64,000 bases of DNA. Origin: Nocardia aurantia (GTDB lineage: Bacteria; Actinomycetota; Actinomycetes; Mycobacteriales; Mycobacteriaceae). Below, in pieces: positions 17,305-24,689 of this stretch (positions within the stretch are counted from its first letter, which is position 1; every line of letters starts with the position of its first letter). The DNA lies in NCBI RefSeq assembly GCF_009604425.1, contig NZ_WEGI01000004.1, forward strand, positions 372,001 to 436,000, in the 5' to 3' direction. The notes beneath the pieces were generated by a model. That model had not been told where the DNA came from and did not search any database. It worked only from the letters and a program-made list of their open reading frames with translations. The translations under genes and the position numbers were made by a program.

Positions 17305-17739
17305 ATGACTGCCGCAATTCAAACCGTTCAACGCTACGATTCCATGGTCAGCGCCCGGGGCAGGTTCAGCGAGTTGCTCGACATCGCCGAGGAGGGCAAT
17401 GTCGCTGTCATCTCCCGTAAGGGCAAAGACTCCGCGCTGGTACAGGTCGGGCGCCTACGATGGCTGCTCGCACACATCATCAGCCCGCATGAGCCGCAGG
17501 TAGTACGGGAAAACGGCAACTGGGTCGCGTATCTGCCCGGGTTGCCGCTCGCGGTGGAAGAGCCCGACTTCGAGACGGCAACCACGGCGCTGATCGAGGC
17601 GATGCGTGAATATACGGCCGATTGGCAGGACCACTTGCATGCGGCGGTCAACCACAGCGGCAACGTCGACTTCGTCCAGTTCGTGGAGCTATCCACGGAC
17701 GACCAATTGAGAGAATGGTTGACGGCGGCTGAGCGGTGA
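17305..17739 (+). CDS. Antitoxin, Phd/YefM-like N-terminus with extended C-terminus
   Basis: A 144-residue putative antitoxin. The first 50 residues (MVSARGRFSELLDIAEEGNVAVISRKGKDSALV) match the Phd/YefM DNA-binding fold. The remaining 90 residues, with NWVAYLPGLPLAVEEPDFETATTALIEAMREY, resemble a HicB-like partial RNase H fold. This is longer than a classic Phd protein (about 80 residues). It overlaps the next gene by GTGA, is preceded by a perfect palindrome, and so fits the antitoxin-first toxin-antitoxin layout. Confidence 0.7.
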   Translation: MTAAIQTVQRYDSMVSARGRFSELLDIAEEGNVAVISRKGKDSALVQVGRLRWLLAHIISPHEPQVVRENGNWVAYLPGLPLAVEEPDFETATTALIEAMREYTADWQDHLHAAVNHSGNVDFVQFVELSTDDQLREWLTAAER

Positions 17740-18173
17740 CCGCGTACCCGCCGGGCACGAAGAAAGCGCACGACATCTTCTGCCGCAACGACGAATGGAC
17801 TCTGGTCCGTAACTCGCGCGGCGGTGTTGTCGGACACCACATCACCTGGGAACTACCGTTGCCCGACGGTCGTATCCTGCGCACCCGTATCTCACGCCCC
17901 GCGGACAACACCGACTACGGCGCGAGAATGTGGTGCCAAATCCTGAAGGATCAACTCGAGGTCAGCGAGGACCAGTTCTGGGCATGCGTGAACGACCGCA
18001 CGCGGCCTACGCGATCCACCGGTGGCGTGGCGATCCCGGACAAGGAACCCATTCCGTTCGGTGTTGTCGAGAAGCTGATCCGCCTGGTGGGCCTCACCGC
18101 CGACGAGATCGAAAGTATGACAAAGGCTCAGGCGGTCAATCGCCTGGACCAGTACTGGGCCGAAATGCAGTAG
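17736..18173 (+). CDS. Putative toxin of the adjacent TA pair
   Basis: A 145-residue protein, GTG start overlapping the antitoxin stop. It contains HDIFCRNDEWTLVRNSRGG, HHITWELPLPDGRILRTRISRP and MWCQILKDQLEVSEDQFWACV. I recognise the general pattern of actinobacterial proteins annotated as cytotoxic translational repressors paired with Phd-like antitoxins. The His/Lys/Arg-rich beta core is reminiscent of HicA or RelE RNases, but a specific catalytic residue cannot be assigned. The function is inferred from pairing and overlap. Confidence 0.6.
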   Translation: MTAYPPGTKKAHDIFCRNDEWTLVRNSRGGVVGHHITWELPLPDGRILRTRISRPADNTDYGARMWCQILKDQLEVSEDQFWACVNDRTRPTRSTGGVAIPDKEPIPFGVVEKLIRLVGLTADEIESMTKAQAVNRLDQYWAEMQ

Positions 18174-18229
18174 CCGTAGACCAACCCACTGTGGACAAGA
18201 TGTTCACGCTATCGCAGAAACAATATTGC

Positions 18230-18610
18230 CTAACCCGGTGGTGCGAATCTCCGCGCCAGATCCCGAAGGTGTTGCGCCGCTGCGGAACCGCGATCGGATG
18301 CGACCGGTGAGCCGGGTCCTCGGCTCAGTCGCTCGATCCGGTCGGCCAAGCGCAGATGCTCGTGTTGAGCGTGTTCGCGGCAGGCGAGGCAGGTGACCTT
18401 GTCGGGATGCGTAGCGGTCATCACATATCGCACCCGCAGCCCGCAACCCGTCGTGACAATGCTCGGCGAGTCGATCGCGCGCCCGAACATGGAGGTGATC
18501 ACGGTCCGATAGGCCGCCCCGGCCTGCGTCACATTCTTGACGACATGAATGTGCGGATCATCCTCATGCTCGCTCACGCGCGCGACCGCCTTCTCGCATT
18601 GTCGGATCAC
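18230..18610 (-). CDS. Hypothetical protein with a CxxC motif
   Basis: A 126-residue frame (possibly starting a little downstream) carrying YVMTATHPDKVTCLACREHAQHEHLRLADRIERL. The TCLAC pair with neighbouring His residues looks like a small zinc-binding site of the kind found in accessory-element proteins. No ribosome-binding site is clear, and the C-terminal tail is low complexity. It lies convergent to the toxin gene. Existence as a protein is likely but not certain. Confidence 0.45.
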   Translation of the reverse strand: MIRQCEKAVARVSEHEDDPHIHVVKNVTQAGAAYRTVITSMFGRAIDSPSIVTTGCGLRVRYVMTATHPDKVTCLACREHAQHEHLRLADRIERLSRGPGSPVASDRGSAAAQHLRDLARRFAPPG

Positions 18611-18973
18611 CTTCCAGAGTAAGCGTTCCGACGCCCGATGAGGTTCTGCCGCTTCACTGCTCGGATATGGATCTCGTCGGCACGGTCGTCGCCGAAATCG
18701 GAACGATGATCGACCACGGCGCGTCCAGGCGCGGGCCCGATCGCAGGAGTGATGCTCGACGCACGGGCCGGGCCACGAATCCGTACGCCGTTTCTCGGTG
18801 AATCCTGGTGTCGCCGCGAGGCTTCGGGCCCGGGTGTTACCGGTGGAAATGTCCGATCTCGTGGGATTCGAGGCAGTCTCGGCGAGTTGACGCAGTCATG
18901 GGTTTGTCTCATGTAACTGAGGTGCAGTGATCACGTCGGCTCACGTCCTGTTGTGACGAGCGGCGGCGAGTCG
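18611..18973. other. 363-bp region without a convincing gene
   Basis: Separates the CxxC protein and the hydrolase 3' end. Frames here read as Arg/Pro/Ser-rich shadows. No hairpin, repeat or tRNA is seen. It may be decayed coding DNA, in keeping with the accessory surroundings. Confidence 0.35.
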
Positions 18974-19864
18974 TCAGGCCGTGTCGATGCGTCCGGTGAA
19001 CTCGAGAATGGTCTTCGCCAGCTCGTCGGGGGCCTCCATCGCGGCGTAGTGGCCGACCCCGTGGAGGGATACCGAGCTGACCTCGGTCGCCGGCGCGGCC
19101 TGGGCCATGCTGGTCGCTGTGAAGGAGCCTCCGCCGGCGCCGACCGCGAGCACGGGTACGGTCAGGCCCGGCACGTCGGCGAGAGCTTTGATCTCCGGAC
19201 CCTCGCGCAGCATCGACCGGTAGAGGCCGATCGCTCCTCGCCAGCCGTCGGGCCGCGCATAGGTGCGGACGAATTCGTCGATATCGGCGGCGGTGCTCGG
19301 ATCCGAGGTCGCGCTGGTGGCCGAGAATGCGAACTGCCCCAGGAACTCGCGCTCCCGCCCAGTCAGCAGCATCTCGGGAATGCCGGGCGCGGCGAGAACG
19401 CCGATGTACCAGGCGCCGCCGTGGGTGACATCGGCCAGCGCCTCCACGCCGAACCCGGGCAGCCCGGTCTCGATCGCGGTGAAGCTGAGCACGTCCGCCG
19501 GGTACTCGGTCGCCAGGCGGAACACGGTCGCACCGCTGATGTCCTGCCCGGTCAGGTGGACCGGGCCGAGGTCGAGGTGTCCGATCAACTGGTGCAGGTC
19601 CTCGGCGGAGACGGCGCTGTCGTACTCGCCCGGTCCGTTGTCGGAGTCGCCGAAGCCGCGCAGATCGACGGCGATGACGCGGTGATGTTCCGCGAGCAGC
19701 GGGATGAGTTTGTGGAAGGCCCACCAGGTCTCGGGGAACCCGTGGACCAGCAGGATCGGTGTTCCACCTGTTCCCGCCGTGACGTAGTGCAGCGTTGTCG
19801 CGTTGACCTCGACGCGGTGGTGAGTGATCTCCGGAAGTGTGGCACCGGCGGGTGTAACGGTCAT
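18974..19864 (-). CDS. Alpha/beta hydrolase, epoxide-hydrolase-like
   Basis: A 296-residue alpha/beta hydrolase. HGFPETW (41-47) is the oxyanion-hole motif. The nucleophile elbow is TGQDISG with Asp108, which fits epoxide hydrolases or haloalkane dehalogenases rather than serine esterases. The C-terminal catalytic His is in [18 protein letters not shown] 19864 has AGGAGG upstream. It is divergent from a MarR gene with two matching operator half-palindromes between them, suggesting induction by a xenobiotic or phenolic ligand. Confidence 0.88.
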   Translation of the reverse strand: MTVTPAGATLPEITHHRVEVNATTLHYVTAGTGGTPILLVHGFPETWWAFHKLIPLLAEHHRVIAVDLRGFGDSDNGPGEYDSAVSAEDLHQLIGHLDLGPVHLTGQDISGATVFRLATEYPADVLSFTAIETGLPGFGVEALADVTHGGAWYIGVLAAPGIPEMLLTGREREFLGQFAFSATSATSDPSTAADIDEFVRTYARPDGWRGAIGLYRSMLREGPEIKALADVPGLTVPVLAVGAGGGSFTATSMAQAAPATEVSSVSLHGVGHYAAMEAPDELAKTILEFTGRIDTA

Positions 19865-19880
19865 GACCCCTCCTCATTTC

Positions 19881-19919
19881 GACAACCTGGTTGTCGATAT
19901 ATTAGCCAACCTGGTTGTC
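19881..19919. promoter_or_regulatory. Two MarR operator copies 24 bp apart
   Basis: GACAACCTGGTTGTC (19881-19895, perfect 6-3-6 inverted repeat) and GCCAACCTGGTTGTC (19905-19919, one half slightly degenerate) are separated by an AT-rich GATATATTA that could be the -10. They lie between the hydrolase and the MarR gene. Confidence 0.8.
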
Positions 19920-19941
19920 CATGTCCAGGTACGCTTCTGCC

Positions 19942-20412
19942 ATGTCTCGCTCCGGCGCCGATCTCGCGCTGCTCATGCTGGGGGGGTTCCGTTCACTGGT
20001 GGACGACGCGACCACCGAGCTGGCCCGGCGCGGCTACGAGGATGTGCGTCCCGTCCACGACTTCGCGATGCGTGCCATCGCCGCGGGTGCCGACAACGCC
20101 TCCGCGCTCGGCCGCCATCTGTCGGTTTCCAAGCAGGCGGCGGCGAAAACCATTGCGGTGCTCCAGGAACGCGGATACGTGGCGCGCGATACCGACCCCC
20201 TCGATGCCCGCCGCAAACGCCTGCAGGTCACCGCCCTCGGCTTCGAAGTACTGCGCCAAGGCGAGGAAATCTTCGACCAGCTACGCGATCAATGGAAGCG
20301 GAAGATCGGCGCCACCGAACTCGAGAAGCTCGAGGCGCACCTGGTAACGCTGGTCGGCGCTTCGTCCATCCGCTTCGACACCCCTGGCTGGTTGTCCCGA
20401 GACCTCGGCTGA
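19942..20412 (+). CDS. MarR-family transcriptional regulator
   Basis: A 156-residue winged-helix repressor. NASALGRHLSVSKQAAAKTIAVLQERGYV is the recognition helix region and RDTDPLDARRKRLQVTALG the wing, both diagnostic of MarR. ATG 19942 is chosen because the ATG at 19921 abuts the operator; both are possible. It very likely represses itself and the divergent hydrolase. The 3' end overlaps, antisense, a decayed TetR frame. Confidence 0.87.
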   Translation: MSRSGADLALLMLGGFRSLVDDATTELARRGYEDVRPVHDFAMRAIAAGADNASALGRHLSVSKQAAAKTIAVLQERGYVARDTDPLDARRKRLQVTALGFEVLRQGEEIFDQLRDQWKRKIGATELEKLEAHLVTLVGASSIRFDTPGWLSRDLG

Positions 20413-20687
20413 CCGGCCTGGACGGCTTGCCTCCTGTTCAACGAGACGAACCCATCATTCGCCGTCTCGATATGTTGAGGCACCACAAATGAACGGGGTT
20501 GGGGAAGCAAGCCGTCGAGACTTATTCGGGCGATGCGTGCCAAATGCGCGGGGTCGGTTTCGGCGCCTGCGTGGTGGATCGCGGCGAAGGCGCCTGCGAC
20601 GAGGGCCATGAGTTCGTCGGCGGTGACGTCGTCGCGGACGATCTCCTTCGCCGCTCCGTCAAGTCGGGTCAGCTGAGGCAACGCCAT
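20289..20687 (-). pseudogene. TetR regulator C-terminal remnant
   Basis: The minus-strand frame contains LTRLDGAAKEIVRDDVTADE and ALMALVAGAF-like sequence followed by ARIARISLDGLLPQP (recognisable 20499-20687), the usual C-terminal ligand-domain ending of TetR proteins. No helix-turn-helix precedes it, and past the natural end the frame runs on antisense to the MarR gene. It is most simply a truncated relic. Confidence 0.5.
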
Positions 20688-20832
20688 CGCTACGGAAGGT
20701 CCGCTGACCGGACCTCCGAACGAGCTGACGCAACAACGCCGTCGCTGCCGATACCTGAGCCGTCGCTGCCGATACCTGATCATCAGGGACGGCTTGCGCT
20801 AACTGGAGCAGCTCGTCATGAGTTGCGCTCAT
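20659..20832 (-). pseudogene. Short antitoxin-like fragment with 7-residue duplication
   Basis: From ATG 20832 the frame reads MSATHDELLQLAQAVPDDQV, a start like that of small actinobacterial antitoxins, then repeats QVSAATA because of a 21-bp tandem duplication, and soon drifts into non-protein-like sequence. It overlaps the TetR remnant in another frame. Probably debris of a lost module. Confidence 0.35.
20738..20779. repeat. 21-bp exact tandem duplication
   Basis: Two adjacent identical 21-base units (20738-20758 and 20759-20779, each beginning GCCGTCGCTGCC and ending ATACCTGA). In frame in the antitoxin-like fragment, adding seven residues. Looks like recent slippage. Confidence 0.9.
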
Positions 20833-20955
20833 GGTGGCCAATGTAGTTCGGGTGGGATGCTGAGAAGACACCCTGCGTCCTGGCTGCCGTGTGCCGATGT
20901 CGGGCAATTGTCGGCAACGCGTCTGGCTGTGGGTATTCGCGCAGATCGAAAAGGA

Positions 20956-20977
20956 AACCCCCAGCGACCTGGGGGTT
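20956..20977. terminator. 9-bp GC hairpin beside the left att repeat
   Basis: AACCCCCAG-CGAC-CTGGGGGTT, a perfect 9-bp stem with a 4-base loop, 7 bases left of the duplicated tRNA end. It probably terminated the tRNA-Asn transcript before the element inserted, since it lies directly downstream of the tRNA 3' end copy in minus-strand orientation. Confidence 0.65.
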
Positions 20978-20983
20978 GCTGCT

Positions 20984-21015
20984 CCCCATCTGGACTCGAA
21001 CCAGAAACGTGCCGA
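20984..21015. repeat. Left attachment-site repeat (tRNA-Asn 3' copy)
   Basis: 25 identical bases (20984-21008), one mismatch, then TGCCGA identical to the tRNA-Asn T-arm, acceptor and anticodon-stem portion at 24484-24515. Confidence 0.9.
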
Positions 21016-21058
21016 CTGTCCGGTTTTCTACGGCTATCTGCACTGATGAGCCTTCATC

Positions 21059-21110
21059 TCGAAAATTATGGCAACAGCTAACTTTTTGCTACTCAGTGAT
21101 TTCGAAAATT
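21059..21110. repeat. Paired TCGAAAATT direct repeats in AT-rich arm
   Basis: TCGAAAATT occurs at 21059-21067 and 21102-21110 inside an unusually AT-rich stretch next to the left att repeat. Such repeats are typical of integrase or excisionase arm sites; this role is inferred. Confidence 0.4.
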
Positions 21111-21121
21111 CCCGTTCATAG

Positions 21122-21138
21122 TGGACCCATGATGGACC
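21122..21138. repeat. Candidate integrase arm site, left copy
   Basis: TGGACCCATGATGGACC, itself a doubled TGGACC, matches 15 of 17 bases with the sequence at 24392-24408 near the opposite end of the element. Confidence 0.5.
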
Positions 21139-21188
21139 CTGGTTCGGTACGTGGCTGCACGGTTCTCGGCAGCGTGCGCCCGTCCGGG

Positions 21189-22025
21189 TTATCTCGACCG
21201 GTCCTCGAGAGCTCTGCGGATCAAAGCCCGTGCTGCGTCGCCGGTCACTGACTGACCGGCCAGTGTTTCGAACACTCGGCCGTAGAGTGCTATCTCTCGC
21301 GGCTGGGTGACGGTCAGCTCGGCTGTCACAGCTTCAACCAGGGCCATGCGTTCGTCGAAGATGACGAAGTTCGTGATTTGCATCGGTAGTTCAGCCCTGG
21401 CGGGGACGATGCCCAGCAGGACGCGCGGCAAGCCGATGACAGCCAGCAGCCGGTCGAGCTGTCCGATCATCACCGAGTCACCGCCCACGGTGGTCTGGAG
21501 GGCCTGCTCGGCGATGAGAATGTGGAACCGGTGCTTGCCGCGATACAAGAGCTGTTGGCGCTCCAGACGTTTCGAGACACCCTCATCCAAATCGTCGGGG
21601 ACTCGGTAGAAGTCGATGTACCGTCGGAGTACGGCCCCCGCATACTCGGCGGTCTGGAGTATGCCCGGGATGATGGACGGCTGAAAGATCCGCATCAGCT
21701 GCGACTGCTCGGCCAGCTTCACCGCTTCGTGCTGGCGGCGTTTGGTGCCGGTGCCGAGCACCTTGCGCCACTCCCGGTATGCCTCCTGGACATTACGCAG
21801 CGTGGCGATGAGATCGGGAAGCTGATCTTCGTTGCCGGTGTGGACACAGTAAGCCCGTATCTGCGCCTCGGTGGGGCTACGGTCGCCGGTCTCGATCTTC
21901 GAGACCAGCGATTCATGCCAGCCTGCCAACCCCGCCAGAGCGCGCCCGGACAGACCGGCATCACGGCGAAGCTCCCGAAGCCGAGCTCCGAGAGCCTCTC
22001 GTGCCTGATGAACCGAACTCGTCAC
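21189..22025 (-). CDS. XRE helix-turn-helix protein with DUF5753 domain
   Basis: A 278-residue regulator of the large actinobacterial Scr1/DUF5753 family. The HTH (about 8-60) has LGARLRELRRDAGLSGRALA and SLVSKIETGDRSP. The DUF5753 part contains IIPGILQTAEYA, RLERQQLLYR, FHILIAEQAL and LDRLLAV. The GTG start overlaps the TGA of the upstream DUF6879 gene (GTGA). Members pair with small partner proteins and are tied to development and stress regulation; here the set is cargo of the tRNA-Asn element. Confidence 0.9.
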   Translation of the reverse strand: MTSSVHQAREALGARLRELRRDAGLSGRALAGLAGWHESLVSKIETGDRSPTEAQIRAYCVHTGNEDQLPDLIATLRNVQEAYREWRKVLGTGTKRRQHEAVKLAEQSQLMRIFQPSIIPGILQTAEYAGAVLRRYIDFYRVPDDLDEGVSKRLERQQLLYRGKHRFHILIAEQALQTTVGGDSVMIGQLDRLLAVIGLPRVLLGIVPARAELPMQITNFVIFDERMALVEAVTAELTVTQPREIALYGRVFETLAGQSVTGDAARALIRRALEDRSR

Positions 22026-22540
22026 AGACCGGCGTACTCCGCATAAGGGGTCGCCAGCGCCCAGAGTCGTTCCCGTGTGGTCTGGCAGTAGTCGACAATG
22101 CGCGGATCGGTTGTGACGGCCAGGCCGGCGGAGACTCCGGCCTGATCGGTCAGGTTGTAGACGACACGTTCGTGATCCATCAGCCACCAATCGTCCGGCG
22201 AGACCTCCCCCGCGAGATGCCTGGGCACATAACGGATATCTTCACCTGCGTCGACGTTGTACCCCGTCACGGACAGCAGCCACCGCTGATAGTCCGAGTG
22301 CGGCACCGTGACCACGCGAATACGGCTCACGGACACACCTCGGTCGGCCGTCTCGCGCATGAGGTCTTGCCATGGTGTTCGGGTGTACGGGGCCGGTTCG
22401 CCCGCAAGGAATGCGCTCACGCGGGAGTCCTCATCGGCCACGTGGTAATCGTCCCGAACTTCGAGGTGGAACGCCTCCTGTCGAAGCTCCCGGAAGAGCT
22501 TCGGCCACAGGTCCGGCTCATCGAGCAGCCGAAGCAGCAC
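22022..22540 (-). CDS. DUF6879 family protein
   Basis: A 172-residue protein of the DUF6879 group: an N-terminal LFRELRQEAFHLEVRDDY segment, then SRIRVVTVPHSDYQRW and DDWWLMDHERVVYNL. Function unknown; it usually neighbours DUF5753 regulators, as here. It overlaps the downstream HTH gene by 4 bases and the upstream small gene by 23, so the three form a tightly coupled operon. GTG start without a strong ribosome-binding site. Confidence 0.85.
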   Translation of the reverse strand: MLLRLLDEPDLWPKLFRELRQEAFHLEVRDDYHVADEDSRVSAFLAGEPAPYTRTPWQDLMRETADRGVSVSRIRVVTVPHSDYQRWLLSVTGYNVDAGEDIRYVPRHLAGEVSPDDWWLMDHERVVYNLTDQAGVSAGLAVTTDPRIVDYCQTTRERLWALATPYAEYAGL

Positions 22541-22850
22541 CGTAGAACGTCCTTTCTCGCTTGGGGACCTCGACTACGGTTTCGTCGCTGGCCAGGTTCA
22601 GTTGCCTCAACGTATCCGCCTCGGAGATCGGCCGACCCGACAGTGTGAACGTTCCGCGCCCCGTGTCCGCCATCGCCGTGCCGATGTAGGTGTCCGGCTC
22701 GCAGAAGCCGAGCAACAGATGGGGAATCTCCACTGTCTCCGGTCTATTCGTCTGCCAGCCCTGTACTACATAAGAGTCTCGATCTGTCGCAAAGAGACTG
22801 GGACAGCCCCCGGAATCCGAGCCGCCTTTCCCGAGGAAGGTTAGTTTCAT
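22518..22850 (-). CDS. Small conserved protein of the DUF6879 operon
   Basis: A 110-residue protein starting MKLTFLGKGGSDSGGCPSLF and containing YVVQGWQT and VEIPHLLLGFCEPDTYIG. This type is regularly found just upstream of DUF6879 and DUF5753 genes in actinobacteria. No enzymatic motif is visible. It is the first gene of the three-gene operon; a possible -35 TTGACA lies at 22957-22962 in the upstream region, though no good -10 follows. Confidence 0.75.
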   Translation of the reverse strand: MKLTFLGKGGSDSGGCPSLFATDRDSYVVQGWQTNRPETVEIPHLLLGFCEPDTYIGTAMADTGRGTFTLSGRPISEADTLRQLNLASDETVVEVPKRERTFYGAASAAR

Positions 22851-23070
22851 CGTCGTCGCTCCCGTCCAGCAGTATGACGTTGTTTGTCGTTGTCTCACTT
22901 CATAGTCCCGTAGGCTGGCCGATTCTGCTGCTGCTCGCACAGTTTTTGTCTAGTTCTGTCAAGTTCGTAGCTTCGGCTGGTTGCCGGTTCGTAGCGTCGC
23001 AGTCGGCCCCCGTGGCATGTGACGCCGTACCGGCCGCGGGGTGCCTTCCATACATCGCTCGGGAGGCGAG

Positions 23071-23322
23071 ATGCACGAAGGCGCACGGGTATACGAGGTT
23101 CCTGGTGGGTGGGAACGATACGACCCGGACGAGTACGTAGACCTCACCAGGCGATGCTGGGATGTCGACCCGGAAGACCAGCCGCTGCCGCAACGGCACC
23201 GTTGGTGTAGATGCCACCGTATTCCGGAGCCGCTCGTGCCGATCACGGAGAGCGACGACTTCAGCCGTGACCCCGAAACCATGGTCAAGGTTCGAGACGC
23301 GCTACAGGCTGCGCAGTGGTGA
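23071..23322 (+). CDS. Small hypothetical protein (83 residues)
   Basis: ATG 23071 follows GGGAGG by 4 bases. The product (MHEGARVYEVPGGWERYDPD, then QPLPQRHRWCRCHRIPEP) carries a CRCH cluster and is acidic at both ends. No family recognised. It overlaps the next small gene by 4 bases and is divergent from the DUF6879 operon. Confidence 0.6.
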   Translation: MHEGARVYEVPGGWERYDPDEYVDLTRRCWDVDPEDQPLPQRHRWCRCHRIPEPLVPITESDDFSRDPETMVKVRDALQAAQW

Positions 23323-23477
23323 CGTTCGTTGGCCTGGTGGCGATCGTGGCGGTATGCGCCGGTGTGATGTTCGTGTCGTTCACGTGGCCGAAGCGGACGC
23401 GAACCACGCTCCGGCCGTCCGGCAAGCTGAAAGAGCTTGCCGAGCAAGCGATCAAGGGCAGCCGGGGCATCGACTGA
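23319..23477 (+). CDS. 52-residue single-pass membrane protein
   Basis: A GTG overlapping the previous stop (GTGA) begins VTFVGLVAIVAVCAGVMFVS, one hydrophobic helix, followed by a basic cytoplasmic tail (WPKRTRTTLRPSGKLKELAE). The overlap and charge asymmetry support a real gene of N-out/C-in topology. Function unknown; perhaps an accessory-element membrane factor. Confidence 0.5.
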   Translation: MTFVGLVAIVAVCAGVMFVSFTWPKRTRTTLRPSGKLKELAEQAIKGSRGID

Positions 23478-23490
23478 GCCGTACGTCACC

Positions 23491-23718
23491 GTGACCCCTT
23501 CGGGCAATGGGGCTGTCTGGCAAACGGACGGACCCGTGATCAGGGTCGCCTCGTTCTGGGTCGAAGACCACACGGTCAGCTACTTCGCCCCGCGTCCGCT
23601 GTCCGACTGCATAGACCACATGCCGCTCACGCTCACGCTCGCGGTGTGGGCGCACTATGACGAATTCGTTGGCAGAGAACGTATTTCGACCCGCTCGGGA
23701 CGTGGTCATGGGGTATGA
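23491..23718 (+). CDS. Small hypothetical protein (75 residues)
   Basis: From GTG 23491 the frame encodes VTPSGNGAVWQTDGPVIRVA and FWVEDHTVSYFAPRPLSDCI, beta-rich and protein-like. No ribosome-binding site is clear and the start could be further upstream. The end overlaps the next gene. Not assigned to a family. Confidence 0.4.
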   Translation: MTPSGNGAVWQTDGPVIRVASFWVEDHTVSYFAPRPLSDCIDHMPLTLTLAVWAHYDEFVGRERISTRSGRGHGV

Positions 23719-24067
23719 CGGTCCGGACGCCGATCCGGAGGATGACGGTCCGGCCACGCTCCAACAGGCATATCTCGAAGACTTGGCGAAATATGAGCGG
23801 TGGGGCTGGACCGAGAGAGTCGAGGAACTCCGGCGGCAAGGTCCGCCCCCGCCGATGGCGTCGGACGGCTACGGCGGAAGGCTCGCCTACTACCGGCACC
23901 ACGCCGACGCTGGCGATCCGGAGGCGATCGAGGTCTATCGGCGGTTGCTGGCCGAAGGCAAGGCGGGCTGCACCGACGAGCGCTCGCTCACCGATGCCGA
24001 CCACGACCACATACGCGAGCACGGACAGCGATCAGATGGACACGGGGGCGTCCCCGGCATTGGTTGA
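23657..24067 (+). CDS. Hypothetical acidic protein (up to 136 residues)
   Basis: A charged helical protein with LQQAYLEDLAKYERWGWTERVEELRRQG and GDPEAIEVYRRLLAEGKAG. The start is uncertain: ATG 23657 overlaps the preceding frame by 62 bases; GTG 23702 or ATG 23708 are alternatives. Its TGA overlaps the ATG of the integrase fragment (TGATG). No family recognised; the helical repeats hint at a DNA- or protein-binding role. Confidence 0.5.
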   Translation: MTNSLAENVFRPARDVVMGYDGPDADPEDDGPATLQQAYLEDLAKYERWGWTERVEELRRQGPPPPMASDGYGGRLAYYRHHADAGDPEAIEVYRRLLAEGKAGCTDERSLTDADHDHIREHGQRSDGHGGVPGIG

Positions 24068-24357
24068 TGGCGGCCGGTATCGAGTCCGAAGACAACCTTC
24101 TGATTCCGTCCCCTCGGCGCAAAAGCTGGAACCCGAACAACTTCAACGAGACGTGGCGGGCGGTCCGGGGTGACAACTTCAAGCACATCACGCCGACGCA
24201 GATTCGGCACCGGGTTGGCACTGATGTCCGCCATGCGGTCGGCATCGAGCAGGCGGCGGCCCAGTTGGGCAACTCACCGGTGGCGGCGGCCAAGCATTAT
24301 GCGGCGCGAAACCGTGAGGTGGACAACAGAGCGTCGTTCGAACGACGTACCGCGTAG
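24067..24357 (+). pseudogene. Tyrosine recombinase (integrase), C-terminal fragment
   Basis: About 96 residues corresponding to the last part of a tyrosine integrase: NPNNFNETWRAVRG, ITPTQIRHRVGTDVRHAVGI, then AAAQLGNSPVAAAKHYA with the candidate catalytic Tyr in KHYA. The first catalytic Arg, the Lys and all upstream domains are absent, and the conserved HxxR and LGH boxes read HRVG and LGN. The position directly beside the tRNA attachment site is where an element integrase belongs. It is almost certainly inactive. Confidence 0.75.
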
Positions 24358-24391
24358 ATATCCGTCATGACCTGTCGAATCGCGTCGATCC

Positions 24392-24408
24392 TGGACCCAT
24401 CCTGGACC
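24392..24408. repeat. Candidate integrase arm site, right copy
   Basis: TGGACCCATCCTGGACC, matching 21122-21138 at 15 of 17 positions, located between the integrase fragment and tRNA-Asn. Confidence 0.5.
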
Positions 24409-24480
24409 TTTTAGGCCAGCAAACAGCGATGCCCTCTAACCTTCGGAATTGTTTCCGCTGCTCAGAGGGCACTCTAGAGG

Positions 24481-24553
24481 CTCCCCCATCTGGACTCGAA
24501 CCAGAAACCTGCCGATTAACAGTCGGCTGCTCTGCCAATTGAGCTATAGGGGA
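24481..24553 (-). tRNA. tRNA-Asn (anticodon GTT)
   Basis: The minus strand folds into a full cloverleaf: acceptor TCCCCTA/TGGGGGA, D stem GCTC/GAGC, anticodon stem GCCGA/TCGGC with loop CTGTTAA (anticodon GTT), T stem TCTGG/CCAGA with loop TTCGAGT, discriminator G. CCA is not encoded. Its 3' half serves as the attachment site of the 3.5-kb element. Confidence 0.97.
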
Positions 24554-24689
24554 CTGCTCAGGTCGCCGTTACCGGCGGCCGAGGAGAAACTTTAGCGTAT
24601 CGCTTGTCCGCATCCCAAATCGGCCGCTGACCTGGGGGTCAGGTGGTCGGGTGCGGTGGCGGGACGGGTCGGCGGTTCTGGGGTAGGCG

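Larger units (their letters stand above)
20984..24515. mobile_element. 3.5-kb integrated element at tRNA-Asn (decayed)
   Basis: The region is bounded by a 32-bp near-identical repeat of the tRNA-Asn 3' part (20984-21015 and 24484-24515, 31 of 32 identical, exactly 3500 bp apart). The right copy is the intact tRNA and the left copy lacks the 5' half, the standard outcome of tyrosine-integrase insertion. Contents are an HTH/DUF6879 operon, small unknown genes and an integrase C-terminal fragment next to the tRNA. No replication, transfer or excisionase gene is present, so it is a remnant or a satellite of an actinomycete integrative element. Confidence 0.8.

Noticed and set aside
18607..18912. 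101-residue minus-strand frame
   Set aside because: Low-complexity Arg/Pro/Asp composition, no ribosome-binding site and no recognisable motif.
22946..22962. Full promoter for the DUF6879 operon
   Set aside because: TTGACA is present on the minus strand, but no acceptable -10 lies 16-19 bases downstream, so only a possible -35 is noted.
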